A stretch of DNA of 64,000 nucleotides from Rhizophagus irregularis (lineage: Eukaryota; Glomeromycota; Glomeromycetes; Glomerales; Glomeraceae): contig NC_089459.1 in the NCBI RefSeq assembly GCF_026210795.1, positions 1,612,001-1,676,000 of the forward strand. The letters are read 5' to 3'. Positions 1-12,544 of the stretch are shown one piece after another. The translations under genes were made by a program, and so were the position numbers. Below the pieces are notes generated by a model that saw nothing but the letters and a program-made list of their open reading frames with translations, was not told where the DNA came from and did no database searches. Numbering within the stretch: the first letter of the stretch is position 1; each line of letters begins with the position of its first letter.

Positions 1-264
1 TATTTATATATTTTCTGAGATCCTTAAAATCCCAGTTAACCTAAAATTATCTTATAAGTAAACCTCCAAATGGAGCAGTAAAATTGTGTAAAATTAGGGT
101 GTGGAATTAGGATTAGGATTAGAGTTTGGAATTAGAATTAGGTTTTTAACTTTATTTATTTCTTTTTTTCTAATTTTTGATTGATGATTTAACTTGCAAA
201 AATAGATGCTAGGTAGAGCTTCGCAACTTGACCTAACAGATTGAATAATCTGATGGGTTGATCA

Positions 265-990
265 GAACCCCAAATATCACATATATAACTCACATTTGAG
301 TTTTAGCAAATTCAATTAAAATTAGATTAAACTTATAATTTTAGATAGAGCAAATTGATTATGAGTTTTAGCAAATTGTGTTGATTTTACAAAGTCATAT
401 TTTATATTTGAGCAAATTGGTACTTTTTTTTGAATTTAACTTATTCTTTTTTTAAAAAAACTTTTATTGATAATATTTTTAAAAATATTAATTTTGGGGT
501 CCAGGTTATATTTTGGCCAAAATTAAGTATAATTCCGGCCAAAATTAAGCATAATGCAGGCCAAAAACTGTCTGATTAGTTTCGCAACATTTTATTTTTT
601 AATAATTATTTATATTAATTTATTATTTATATTAATTATTATTTTATCTATAATTTACACATTTTTAATTATAAATTATAAAAATTAATAGTTTAATTTA
701 TATTAATTATTTATTTTTTATTGATAATAAAAAAAAAAATTGTTAATTTCAGTAAATTGACAATTAAATTTACCAATCTACAAATAATTTGAATAAACTG
801 AAATTATATTTTATTAAGCAAATTTAAACCTATATTATTTAGAATTTTACTATAATTCATATTTTGAGTTTTAGCAAATTAGTATAGATTTAAAATATGA
901 TAATTTGATTTTTAGCAAATTAAGTCTATTTTAGTACTAAATTCATGCAGATCAGTTATGAGTTATATATATGTCCAAAATATTCAATTA
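265..990. repeat. AT-rich inverted-repeat region, probable decayed element
   Basis: Words of the type TGAGTTTTAGCAAATT recur near 298, 363, 864 and 907, in opposite orientation on the two sides. The left edge (CATATATAACTCACATTTGA) resembles the complement of the right edge. An imperfect direct repeat (ATCTGAT...GGTTGATCAG) lies at 250-267 and 1001-1022. The middle carries GGCCAAAATTAAG words also seen in element B. Sequence 1-264 shows nothing I can name. Confidence 0.4.
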
Positions 991-1253
991 GATCATCATA
1001 ATCTGATATAGGTTGGATCAGTGCAGGACCCTGAACATCTATAATACAACTCACAAATGATCAACATCCATTTACTATTAACTCTACGCATCTATTTTTT
1101 TATAGTAGCTCTACGCAAACTTAAATCTAAGTTCAAAATTAACATTAGAATATACAAATGCAAACCCTTAGTGATACTATCATAGTACTATTGTAATCAT
1201 TAATTGTGTTACTTAACTCAACTTTAATTGATAACTTTCGTAACACTTTATAC

Positions 1254-1551
1254 AGGACCCCGGATATCTCCAAAACAGGTCATAAGTCACACTTTCGGCA
1301 GATTGGCCCATTTTTCAGGGGCTCAAAAAATCGTTTTTTGTAAATATCTCGGCATCCAGTGGTCCAATTTTGATGAACTTTTTTTTAAATTGTAGAGCTA
1401 AACGAGGGCTACAAAATAAAAAAAAAGTTCATTAAAATTGAATTACTGGATGCTGAGATATTTACAAAAAACGATTTTTTGAGTTTCAGCAAAAAGGGGT
1501 GTTTTTGGCCAAAAGTCCATTATGACCTTTATATTAGATATCCGGGGTCCT
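1254..1551. mobile_element. Foldback MITE C, copy 1
   Basis: A 298-bp element whose ends are inverted (AGGACCCCGGATATCT and complement). It is flanked by an exact 8-bp duplication CTTTATAC at 1246-1253 and 1552-1559. The whole interior folds back: the ATATCTCGGCATCCAGT region near 1360 pairs with its complement near 1450. There is no ORF. It lies inside element A downstream of the transposase gene. The AGGACCC ends resemble those of element A, so it may be a distant non-autonomous derivative; that link is inference. Confidence 0.92.
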
Positions 1552-3546
1552 CTTTATACCGATATTCATTTATTCTTTATATCATATTAGATTTAGATTT
1601 AAAAATTCTCAGTTTATGCTGTTAGCATGAATACTAAAATATTACCTTTATTTAAATTTTAATACATTTTACTTTAATTTGTAATAATTGCTTTTTTTAT
1701 ATCTTCACGATTAAAGTAATTATATATATTCTTCCCAAAATCTCTCAAATTTAAAGAATTCTCAGCCACAATAACATCCGTGTTTGCTAGATGATATATA
1801 ATATTACTAGGTTGTTGGTGTGTAAAAATCTTTGATTTTTCGCTAGTTATACCAGAAAAGATATTAAGATGAAGTGGCAAAAATACATAAAGCGTAATAT
1901 ATGATAGATTATCAAGGTCGGTTACTTCTCTCACATGATAAGAATGATAATTATATGTATTATAATACATTGCTACAATACATGCAATGCAAAGTGTTGA
2001 ACCAAAAATTACAATAACAAATTGATTATTTAATAGGGGCTTACTAGTATTAATATTAGCACAATCAATATTCGGAACTGAGAAAAATAAATTAATTATT
2101 AAAAATATAACAAAAAAATATATAAAGATATAATAAATATATATGAAAACTCACTTTCATAAATAAATGAATTAACATTTCATTTTTTCTTATTTTTAGA
2201 CTCTGTCAATTCTTCTCTATATCTTTGAGTAAGATTCGCTACCATAATTTTTCTGCTTTTTATCCAACGCTTTTCACATTGTGTAGTAAATCGCAGTTCT
2301 GGATTTTCATTATTGACAGAATATGCAACAATATGGTTTGCTTTATTTGAATTTATTGTTTTAGAATCATATTTTTTGCGATCTGTTTACCATGATATTT
2401 TCATTCCAATACTTTTAAATTGTAGGCTTCATGTTTAGCACGAATTTCTATCATTTGAGTAAAATTTAATTGGCCATCTAGAAGAACATATTGAACATCT
2501 AAAAAAAATAATGATTTGGAAGTTAAGATCAATAAAATAAATTTAACCTGTAATTATTGGAGTTAAAAGTGATAAGTAGATTGAGTAATTTTCACTAAGT
2601 CAACTTGTTTAGCAAAATCTTTAATATCTAATTCAGGAACATCATCATCTAATGAAGAAAAAGAATCAGTTTGTTTTGAAGCTATATCAATAGCCATAGA
2701 AATATCATTTTCCTTTAAAAATGAATCTTCATTTGATTCATTATTCATTCCGTTGTCCATTGAAATATCATAATCCTTCCGATTTTGAATTAAAACTATC
2801 AGTTCCATGTAAGTTAGGTTGAAGTTGTTTTCTGCTGGAACATGTATACCCAATGTCTCACATAATTCTGTCGCAAGACTAAAAGAATTGCTAAAAATAC
2901 TACGTATAGCAGAATCTGTTGGCCAATCACATAAAAGTTTAAGTTGCTCGATATTTAAGTCCATATTATTATATTCAAAATGATATTCTAAATAACATCA
3001 AATATTATATTAATTATAATTTTTTAATCAAAACAAAATACATTTAGAAAATAAAATTTATTTACCTTCACGTACTGATTTTTCTTTTGCATAGATAAAA
3101 TTATCATTTCTCAGTGCTTTAGAATATTGAGCAATTTTTGGAACAATATAAATTAATTCAGCAAAAGTAAAATCAGGGTTTATCTGACGAGTTATACCAA
3201 AAAAGTATTCAGCAGCTTCTGAACCATGCATCCATAGAAGTAAAGGAACTGATGGATAATATTCCCGATGTGCTTTTACTAGAAGAACTATAGACTCTGC
3301 CAAAGATACCAAAATAGAATAACTTTGATCAGCTAAAAAATTTTTCTTTAAACTGATAAAATTGGGATATGTTTCTAATAAGTTTAATATGTGCTGATAC
3401 CAAAAACGGAGGAAGAAAAATAATGTCATAGCCATTTTAATACGTTCCAATGGACTGATTTTTCGATTAAGACAACAATCAATCAGTTCACCTTAACAAT
3501 ATACAATTTTAATTAGATATATGAGTATAGTCAACTCCCTCTATAG

Positions 3547-3723
3547 TATACATGCCACCCAAATTATTTTGGACTGCCGTAATTATAAGTAAAATCCCAA
3601 ATTCAATTATGGCATCCCAAATTATTTTGGCACTTTACATAGTAAATTATATATAAACCAAATGAATTATGGCATCCCAAATTATAATTATGGCATCACA
3701 AAATAATTTGGGCAGCATGTATA
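3547..3723. mobile_element. Foldback MITE E
   Basis: A 177-bp element with inverted ends TATACATGCCACCCAAATTA and TATACATGCTGCCCAAATTA (read inward), flanked by an exact 8-bp duplication CTCTATAG at 3539-3546 and 3724-3731. The motif GGCATCCCAAATTAT is repeated internally. It has no coding capacity. It is inserted in the left terminal region of element B, so it is younger than B. Confidence 0.88.
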
Positions 3724-3929
3724 CTCTATAGTCACTCCTGTTATAGTCACATTCTACTATATAGTCACACCAGTTGAATGTTCAAAACACTTTATTATTA
3801 AAATCTATCCTATATAGTCACAATCTATCTATAGTCACTATCACACTTATCCTCAAAAATCTTATATTAAAAAGAACCGTTTATAATCACAGTTATATAA
3901 AGAATATATTAAATAACTTGTCATCTAAT

Positions 3930-4226
3930 AGGACCCCGGATATCTAATATAAAGGTCATAATGGACTTTTGGCCAAAAACACCCCTTTTTGCTAAAACTC
4001 AAAAAATCGTTTTTTGTAAATATCTCAGCATCCAGTAATTCAATTTTAATGAACTTTTTTTTATTTTGTAGCCCTCATTTAGCTCTACAATTTAAAAAAA
4101 AGTTCATCAAAATTGGACTACTGGATGCCGAGATATTTACAAAAAACGATTTTTTGAGCCCCTGAAAAATGGGCCAATCTGCCGAAAGTGTGACTTATGA
4201 CCTGTTTTGGAGATATCCGGGGTCCT
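3930..4226. mobile_element. Foldback MITE C, copy 2
   Basis: A 297-bp copy of the element at 1254-1551 in the opposite orientation and almost identical to it. It is flanked by an exact 8-bp duplication CATCTAAT at 3922-3929 and 4227-4234. The near identity of the two copies suggests recent activity compared with the decayed host elements around them. It is inserted in element B. Confidence 0.92.
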
Positions 4227-5631
4227 CATCTAATAATCGTACAAAGATGTACCATAGCTTGTTAGAATCATCTCACTGAGACGAATCGAATGGTGGTAGT
4301 TTTATCCTTTTATGATCACTGGCTGATGAATTATTCGACAAAATGTTAAGCATTGGCATTATTATATTTCTTGATTTACGTTTACTGCGCCATTTAACAT
4401 TTTGCTGAATTTCTCGGTACCTAGTGATTATAAAAAGATGATTAATAGCTCGTTGGAATCCTCTCATCAAGACGAATCGAATGGTGGTAAGCTCATCTCT
4501 CTGTGATCAATATTGACGGAGTTACTACTTAAAAACCATTTAATATTTTTTAATTTCGGAAATTGATCTAGTGATTGGATTTCGATGTATTTTATACCAT
4601 TAGATTCGTCGCATCAAGACGAATCGAATGGTAGTAAGATCGTCTCTCTAGGATCAATATTGGCAGAGTTATTATACAAAAACCATTAATATTTTTTTAA
4701 CTTCGGAAATTAATCTAGTGATTGGATTTCGATGTATTTTATACCATTAGAATCGTCTCATCGAGACGAATCGAATGGCGGTAAGATCATCTCTCTACGA
4801 TTAATATTGGCTGAGTTACGATACAATAAAGTTTTAAGTATAATTTTGGCCAAAATTATGTTAATTTTTGGCCGGAATTATTATATACTAATATAAGAAA
4901 TTTTTTATATAGTCACATCTCTTTATAATCACCAAATATGGACTGTCCCAAATGTGTGACTATAAAGAGAGTTGACTGTATTACATAAATAAAACAAATA
5001 ATTAAATAACACTTATCAAATATAAACAATAATACAAAAAATCTACACATTTCCTCACTTTCAGAATTTTCTAAATGTTGTAGATATACAGTTTTTAATA
5101 GTGCTCCTACCGGGTCAGATTCGGTCAGGTTTGGAGAATATATCCGACTCGACCCGGCAAAAATAGAAATGATCCGATTTTAACCTGACCCGAGTATATT
5201 TAATTCGAATAACCCAGGTTAGACCCGAAATTTTCATTGAATAATATACTGTATGCTTAGTAATATATCAAAAATATCATATGGGCTGATCGTGCTCATC
5301 TCACTAAATAAGTTTATGTGATGTTGACGAGTTGTACCACCCAAGATCGTGAGTTGTACCACTGGTGTACCACCCAAAAATGTGTGATAAAAAAAACTCC
5401 CACCAAAAAAAGTCACTCAAAACGCATTTGAAAAAAAAAAAGAAATCCAATAACCGCACAGGACATAACCTTTTCGCTATTGAAATCGCAAGTTCAGATC
5501 AGTTTTAGATCAGTTTCATTTCGAAATTAACAAAATTAAGAAATATTATAAAAAGTAGTCTTATACGAACCTTTATAAATAGTTGCACTTAAAACGAAGT
5601 TTAGTCACATTTTATAAAAAGAATTGCACCA

Positions 5632-8264
5632 TGGTGAGTTAGCAATAATATAATTATTGTTAGATTTTTGCTAAATTTCTTATAATTTATATAGGTCGCC
5701 AGAGTTTTTTGTCATGATTATCCTAATAATCCTTACATGATGCCTTATACTCTATCGGAAACGCTTCATTCACAAGTATAAAGGTAATAGCAACTGATAC
5801 TATCCACAAAATATTAAATACACGCAAAAAAGTAGTAGGAGCATCGTTCAATATCAAATTCCAGATGGATACATCATAGAAACGGAAGCTGCAAACAAAG
5901 CAATACGTTGTGAAACGAAATACATCCCGGTAAATAAAGTGAGTGATGATCTTAAACTAATAAGCGTAATTTGTTATCTGTTATATAACAAAATCATTTA
6001 TTAATGTGAACAAGGTTTTATACACTATAATATGGAAAGAAGGACGGGCAGAATATTCAATATCTAGTGAACGATCAGCAAGTGGGGCAATAAATGCTTT
6101 TTTAAAGGTAAATTTTTAGAAATTAGAAATTATTTAATGTATTAATTATTATGTCTAACTATAATTTCTAAAAATATTAAAAATGTAACATCTATTTTTA
6201 TAGAGAATTAGCCGAGAAAATTCTAGACTTTCTGGGATACATGTTTTTGGATTAGATATTGAAATATTACATCAAGCACGAACTGAAGAATTAACTATAG
6301 CAAAAACTACTAATATTGACAAAAGAAAGCGGCCTTAGTGAAGTATCAGTATCACAACAAAATAAACGATATGCATCATTTGGGAGAGATGCTCACAAGA
6401 AAATCAAACAGCTTATTTTACAACATCGGATGGTTTTCGAGTCCGGGTAGCCAATTCACTTACGTAATATGGAATTGGAATATGAAGATCATATTATTAA
6501 TATAAAATACAATCTATTATTAGATCATATAAAATTAGATGCCTATGTGCGTGCCGTGATGAAGCTTTATTAGGACGTGATGGTTACCGAAGGCTTGCTG
6601 CTGTAGAAGCACGATTGACACGTGAATATCAAGTTGCACAAAGAAGAATAGAAATTACAAAATTAATCAATGAACAAATACCAATCGAACAATTAATCTT
6701 AATAAAGAGGTTAATCAACTTGATGATGATGATGAACATCAAAGCAATCCTGATGGAATCATGGTTGATGAACAAGAAATTGGTAATGGTGTTTATCGAT
6801 CTATTAGAAATCTTCTTCAAATATTTATTCCTATTTGGAATGAATCAAATCCTCCAATTCTTCAACCAGGGAGATACAATTAATTTGAAACTTGGTGGAG
6901 ACGGTAGAAATGTGGGCCGCAAACAGAATCATGTGATGTTAACTATTTGTTTATTAAATGAAAAAGATGAAGTATTAAAACCAGATCATCAGTATAGGTA
7001 GTATTAATTTTGTAATTTTTTAGAACATTTATTAAATAATGAGAAATTAGTATTTGCCTTTTTATAGGTAAAGAAAAATATGAAACATTAGCTAAAGTTG
7101 GAAATCTATTTAAGTATCAGCTCCAAGATCTTCAAGAAAATGGAATATCTGTTGATGGTGTGCATTGGCCAATTGAATTATATTTTTCTGGTGACTGGAA
7201 ATTTATGTATAATATAATGGGATTAAATGCACCAAATGCAAGATATTTTTGCCTATATTGTGATTGTGAAGCAAGTAATCGTTGGAATGTAGATTTATGT
7301 TGGCCAATTAATAAAAATACAAAGTGTAAGTGTAAACTTATTAAAATAATTTATGTTAAATTAATTATAAACATTATTTTAAATTAACAGGTCAAAAAAA
7401 ACCACCTTTATTTCCTGCTATTAAGCAAGAAAATTACATTCCAGACGAATTACATCTATTATTACGTATTTCAGATGTGTTAATGGAATGTTTTTTTAAT
7501 GATTTATTCAAAAAAAGGGAATTTGAACGAGAAATTAAAAATCAAATAGAACAAACCATGAAGTCAATTAAAGTTCATTTTGAATTTTTTAAATCAAGAT
7601 CAAATAAGGCAAGCCGACTTGACCTCATTAATTTGGGAATCCGACAAGAAAAAGGTTTTGCAACATTTCCCTATTGTTAATTTTATTTCAGGAAAACGTG
7701 GTGAAGAAATTCAAAAACTATGGCGTGATTTTTATGATTTATACTTAGTTTTGAGAAGTCCTAATCTAACATATTCAGAAATTGATAATTTCGAAAATAA
7801 AGCAAAGCAATGGATTAAATTGTTTTGTCGGCCAAGTCGAGGGCAAATGAACTCAGCATCACAAATACCGGGTTTATATAGAAAAGAGGATGTTACCCCT
7901 TATATGCATGTTTTTTCCCAGCACATTCCAGAATTTTTGCGAAATCTAAAGGAAAAAAATATGGGATTGCGGGTTTTTTCTACTTCAAGCATTGAAAAAA
8001 AAAACCATAATCAGGTATATCACTTTTATTTTTTTTTTAAATCATTTTGTTTGACTAATTACGTTATCTCTATTTTTATCTATAAATTTTAGGTTAGACT
8101 ATTTTTTTGTGGAACAACTATGGGTGGTGGAACCAGGAGGAAAACCTGTAGTATATGATATTATGGAGTTTGAAAATCGTCAGTTATATTATTTAATAAA
8201 TAATACGCCGCAAGAAATTCTGATGCGACATATTGATGCAGGGGACAAAGAAAACAAAGACTAA
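5632..8264 (+). pseudogene. Transposase of element D, decayed
   Basis: Plus-strand coding pieces with short introns begin near an ATG at 5632 followed at once by a GTGAGT donor. A region near 6030-6110 reads AEYSISSERSASGAINAF. The catalytic part carries LKLGGDGRNVGRKQNH (about 6890), then FSGDWKFMYNIMGL with CLYCDC (about 7190-7270), and a late SSIEKKNHNQ (about 7990). A GD...CxxC arrangement and a late acidic residue suggest a DDE/RNase-H transposase with a zinc-binding insertion. Stops and frameshifts near 5785, 6335, 6445, 6570 and 7610 disable it. It ends at a TAA at 8262-8264, nine bases from the end of the convergent accessory gene. Family name not assigned. Confidence 0.65.
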
Positions 8265-8273
8265 AAGTGGAAT

Positions 8274-9046
8274 TTACTTACTCTGATTCATATCTTGAAG
8301 TGGCCGAGGTAAAATGTAACGGAATTTCTTCTTAACAGGCTGTTTTAAATTGTTGGATAAAGATGATGTATCTTCTTGAAATATTGAAAATTGTGAATTT
8401 GGTGTAGGTGTTTGGTTTATGTTACTATAATAAAAAAATTATGAATAAATGTAAATTTTAAAAAAAAATAATAATAAACTCATTACTTTTCTTGAAATTC
8501 TCCAGAGTCTGTAATAAAATTACATGTCATTCTTCCTAATGTGAACTTTCTATTATTCTCTAATAATACCGTCTGGCTCCATATAAATTTAACTTGATAC
8601 ATATTTTCATAATCTTCAAGTAAGACATAACCTTTAGTATTAGTTAGAGGATTTTGTCGGAAACTCCACTGATCATAGTGAAGTATTTGCTTAAGTCTGT
8701 TTTCTCCTGTTAACCCCCAAAATAACATTGATATTTATGTTTAGCAGGACTGTATTTGAACTTTTCTTCATCTTTAAATAGATATACAAATATGTTTTCT
8801 GGAAATGTTTCGATTGAAAAGCATTTTTTCCCAATGGCATGTCGAGAAAAACCTAGTTTTTTTTTAATAAGAATTATAAAGGAGTTTATGTATTGAGACA
8901 TTTGTTCGAAGTAGGACGAGGAAGAGAATAAATGGGGTATTGTTTTTATTGTGCGAATGTTTATTTCTTTCATAAACGAATAATTTTTGATAAGTTGTAA
9001 AAGCTTTAAAACAAAGCTTACAGCAAATAGACAACGGGTTTTCCAT
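8274..9046 (-). pseudogene. Accessory zinc-finger protein of element D, decayed
   Basis: On the minus strand an ATG at 9046 opens a stretch with CKLCFKAFTTYQ and a following HSH, resembling a C2H2-type finger. After a frameshift near 8920 the reading continues with FPENIFVYLFKDEEKFKYSP, then HKYQCYFGGLTGENRL, GYVLLEDYEN, TCNFITDSGEFQ, and after an intron near 8425-8485 a tail ending in RYILPRPLQDMNQSK with stop at 8274-8276. A coherent C-terminus across an intron argues for a real second gene rather than chance ORFs. Function unknown; a DNA-binding helper is inference from the finger-like start. Confidence 0.5.
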
Positions 9047-12000
9047 CAGGACGTGAAAAACTACTGTACAACGATTACTGAATAAATATCGTATAGTACA
9101 TGCAATAATCACATTGTTGATCTGTGTGACAAAATTGAGGAGGAGTCAAATTGGCCCATATGTTTTTTCAAATATAATTTTTTCAATAACGCAAGGTAAT
9201 TGATCTACAAGATGATCATATAGGTCACACAACTTTTGTTATTAAAACTAAAGCTAAGCACGAATTTAAAGATATCTTCAATTTCCTGTTTATTTATTGC
9301 TTTATATTTGAACTATAAAATCGAAATTATATCACTTGCTTTAAAAGAAATTTGACTATACTTTATATCTGCCAGGACTTTAAACACATGCATGCTCTAA
9401 TTCTATCTGCTTTAAGACTACATCTTTTTGCAGCTATCAAATCGGTTCCACTGGAAACTATTGGAATGCTGGTTGCTTTATTAATCATCAAAATCAACTT
9501 ATTAGTTAATGTAATGTTAATAATTAAAATAATAATTCATACACATACCCAAAATTGCGAGGTGATCTCTAGCAATTTTCGCTAAGTGAGGATATACTAC
9601 CTCATTTATCTAACAAAATTATATAACATAATCAATATTAATGTGTAATCGATATGTGATCAGTGATTTTAATGATCATCCGGGTCTAATTCGGGTCAAA
9701 ACTCGAGTCAAGGAAATGAATGATCCGACCCGACGGGTTGGGTCATGCGGGTCACGGGTTATTAAAATTGTTAGTACCGACCCGATTTAAAATTTACTCA
9801 GATTGAATTATCCGGGTTAGACCCGAATTTTGCGGAGCACTAGTTTTTAAATTTGATGAGCAAAAAGCTCTATATGCGGCAGCATCATCCTGTCTATCAA
9901 GTTTAACAATATCTTGTTTATACATTACAGAATCTAAACGTTGAGAAATGAGTAGAAAATGATCAAAACGTGCAGTTGATCTTCCAAATGATAAAACTTG
10001 TGCTCCAGACATAATCACATTTTGGCAAGTTTTTTTGGCATGTTTTGAGTCTTGAACTCTTAAAACAGGGCCAACTGATGGTATAATCGGGCAGCTGAAT
10101 GTTATGTCAAATCTTGTATCAATCATTTGTAATCTCTCATCAATTGACATACTTTGAATTAATGTTTGAGTCTGAAATTCCACTAATGCACCATCAGAAC
10201 TAATACTTATTAGGATGTATAAGTTTAATTGAGATGCAATATTCATCAAAAGTTTTTGGTGAAGATCAACAATATCGGCTGTTTTATCTGAACCATTATT
10301 CAGAATTAATGCGATGACTACTGGTGGAAATTTAGAAAGTGGAACCTATTATATTTTCAATACATTGTATAATTAATCAATCAAATTTAATAATACTGTT
10401 AATTAAATAACAAATCTTACTTGCAGAATGTACACTTGAACACTACTTGCAAATGCTTTTTTACTTTTGATTTCATTAATTATTTGATTAATTTGATCGT
10501 AATCAGAAATTTTTGTTTCGTTATTATTGAATGTTGATTCAACAATACAGCCAAATTGTGGAGAATAACGAAGACCAATTTTTAATTTAGTGTTATCAGT
10601 CATAGCGACAATAGGACCTTTGTAATGCAAGGTATCTATTAATCATTTAAATCTTGCTACATTTTCATAGCAAAGATCTGGATCAGTAAGATAATCATTC
10701 TCATTTCTTTTAGTCGTCTTTATTAAAATTAATTTATAAAATAAAATATATCAGTATTAAATAAGTAATTATGTCAATACTGAAAGAAATTATAACGAAT
10801 TACCTAATACTTTGAATAATTCGTTCTTTCAATTTTGCCGAAAAAGATCTAAAGCCCGATTGCTAAAACTACCTAAAATTACAAGAAAGCTGGTAAACTC
10901 CTCTGAATATTTAAGATTTTGTCGACCTGAACTTTTCTCTTTTCGTAAATATGCTTGAATCATAACATGACATAATCCAGCAAATATAGGTTTATCGTTA
11001 AAAGCACCCTTCATTGCTTTGTTAGCCAAGGTAAGCGGTAAGCCACATATTTGGATTATTAGTTATGTCATCTCCTTTAATAATGTTCCAAATCTGAAGT
11101 AAATCAGCATTTTGCAAATACTTCTTCATTGGATCATTTTCAAACCAGAATGAAGGTATATGTTTTATGTTTTCAGGTTTCAGTGTTAGAATAAAAATCT
11201 GATTTTTCAATCAAACATCAAAACGTAATGCCAAACATGCAATGCAACAGATTTTGTTGCGACATGTTTTATCAACAAATCTGTTACACTCTTTCGCACA
11301 TACGGAATCACCTAAAATAAAATTAAATGTAAATAATTTTATTATGAAAAAATTCAATAGTATGAATAAAATAAACTAAAAAAAGGATAATCTTACTTTC
11401 ACGATCAATAAACCATGTACTTTCGGCATATATTTGTCGATTAAGAATCCTTTTTTCTTTAATGTTAATTCTTTTTCTAGAAAATCCTTTTTTAAATTTA
11501 TTTGGCCATATTTCTTTTGCAATTACTTCTATATGACAAGATCCACCAAACTTTGCAGGCGTTCGTTCTATATATTCTGAAATACTAGCTGAACAAAGAC
11601 CATTACAAGCTCTTCTTTTATTTGAAGTGAAATTAACATTTTCATTACCGGTGATATCGATAATAAAACTTATATTTTCTTTTCCTTCATATTCGTCTAC
11701 ACTAATAATATCATTATCATCCATTGCATCCTCAACTTCACTATTCCAATCTTCCCATTCTTCATCAGAATCATTAATTTCATGTTTCTTAGTATCAAAA
11801 AAATGATATATAGTTTTTTGACCTTCAACTCGTTTACACCCATTACTTCTGGCATGACGGTTAATATAATCCTCATCCCACTTTCTTGACAGTTTAATTA
11901 TTACACCACACACACAAATAACTTTTTTGCGCGTAAAACTTTAGCAACATATAGATGTTTCTTCAAACGTTCTTTTGAATACTTCCAACTTACTATAATT

Positions 12001-12544
12001 TGTAAAGTAAACTATTTAATATAATTTTAAAAAATAAGAACGCGTTTAGATATGAAAAAGTATACCAAATAGCAGACCGCGACGTGTAGGTAAGGAAAAA
12101 TAGAAGAAATGTAGCCATTATGTAATTGGTCATTACATAAAATAATAAATTCGGTTTTTTCTTTTAGAACATTATAATATAATCGGAAAAGGATTTTATA
12201 TATATTTATTTTGATTATCTTATTTGATTATCTTGACCAATATAAATTCTACGCATCTTCAAACCCTTAGTTTTAATTTAAGAGTAAAATACGCAAATAT
12301 AAATTATGAGTAGTACAAAATAAGTCCAGTACTACGCAAATCAATTTGTGAGTTTCAAAAAAATTTTCATATGATTGCTACGCAATCCTAAATGTAAGTT
12401 ATATCATAGATGTTCAGGGTCCTCTAATGCCGCCTTGTTGAGGTCTACTGATACAGTAACGATAGTGTATTTCTGTTGCGATTTAAATTTAATCGTGATA
12501 ACATGACCTCAGGCCTTTAAGTGATTAAGGACATTAAGTTGGGT

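Larger units (their letters stand above)
3528..4978. mobile_element. Tc1/mariner-like non-autonomous element B
   Basis: The ends are inverted (TAGTCAACTCCCTCTATAGT at the left; CAGTCAACTCTCTTTATAGT read inward from the right) and flanked by TA at 3526-3527 and 4979-4980. This fits Tc1/mariner target choice. Subterminal ATAGTCAC repeats occur at both ends. No transposase ORF is visible. It sits in a probable intron of the element A transposase. It holds two younger foldback elements (3547-3723, 3930-4226) and four copies of a hairpin module centred on GACGAATCGAATGG near 4285, 4475, 4625 and 4775. A second, truncated copy is at 51800-52332. Confidence 0.8.
5099..9842. mobile_element. 4.74-kb two-gene hAT-like transposon D
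   Basis: The termini are TAGTGCTCC and its complement GGAGCACTA, with an exact 8-bp duplication GTTTTTAA at 5091-5098 and 9843-9850. Subterminal regions are rich in CGGGTC/GACCCG words on both sides (5110-5230, 9670-9835), plausible transposase-binding repeats. The 8-bp duplication and a terminus fitting YARNG are hAT hallmarks (established for hAT). The encoded transposase does not look like a classical hAT protein to me, so the superfamily stays open. Two convergent genes occupy the interior. The element interrupts an exon of the element A transposase. Confidence 0.88.
1674..11940 (-). pseudogene. Broken DDE-type transposase of element A
   Basis: Coding pieces on the minus strand run 11913-11402, 11210-10830, 10630-10403, 10249-9851, 5098-about 5038, 3493-3061, 2964-2563 and 1970-1674. 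The N-terminus has a Cys/His-rich, zinc-finger-like stretch (CVCG, then H and GC), followed by an acidic patch. Later pieces carry MTDNTKLK, ISSDG and MHGSEAAEYFFG, which I take as the three acidic catalytic regions of an RNase-H-fold transposase. I recall this layout from an expanded glomeromycotan family but cannot name the superfamily. The gene is dead: there is an in-frame stop near 11212, an exon is split by the 5099-9842 insertion, and an intron carries the 3528-4978 insertion. The frame rejoins exactly when the 4.74-kb insertion and one duplication copy are removed (FCSSNLK continuing into TVYLQHLENS). Confidence 0.72.
1025..12423 (-). mobile_element. Ancient DNA transposon A, host of a transposon nest
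   Basis: The two ends are inverted copies: AGGACCCTGAACATCTAT at 1025 and its complement ending at 12423. Similarity continues inward for about 30 bp, with subterminal CTACGCA-type repeats at both ends. Inside lies a broken transposase gene on the minus strand. Subtracting the later insertions (1254-1551, 3528-4978 with its passengers, and 5099-9842, plus their duplications) leaves an ancestral element of about 4.9 kb. I could not find a clean target duplication (ATCAGTGC on the left, CTAATGCC on the right), so the exact limits are less sure than those of the nested elements. The superfamily is not assigned. Confidence 0.7.

Noticed and set aside
1017-12431. Target duplication for element A
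   Set aside because: Left ATCAGTGC and right CTAATGCC do not match; at best an eroded duplication, so it was not claimed.
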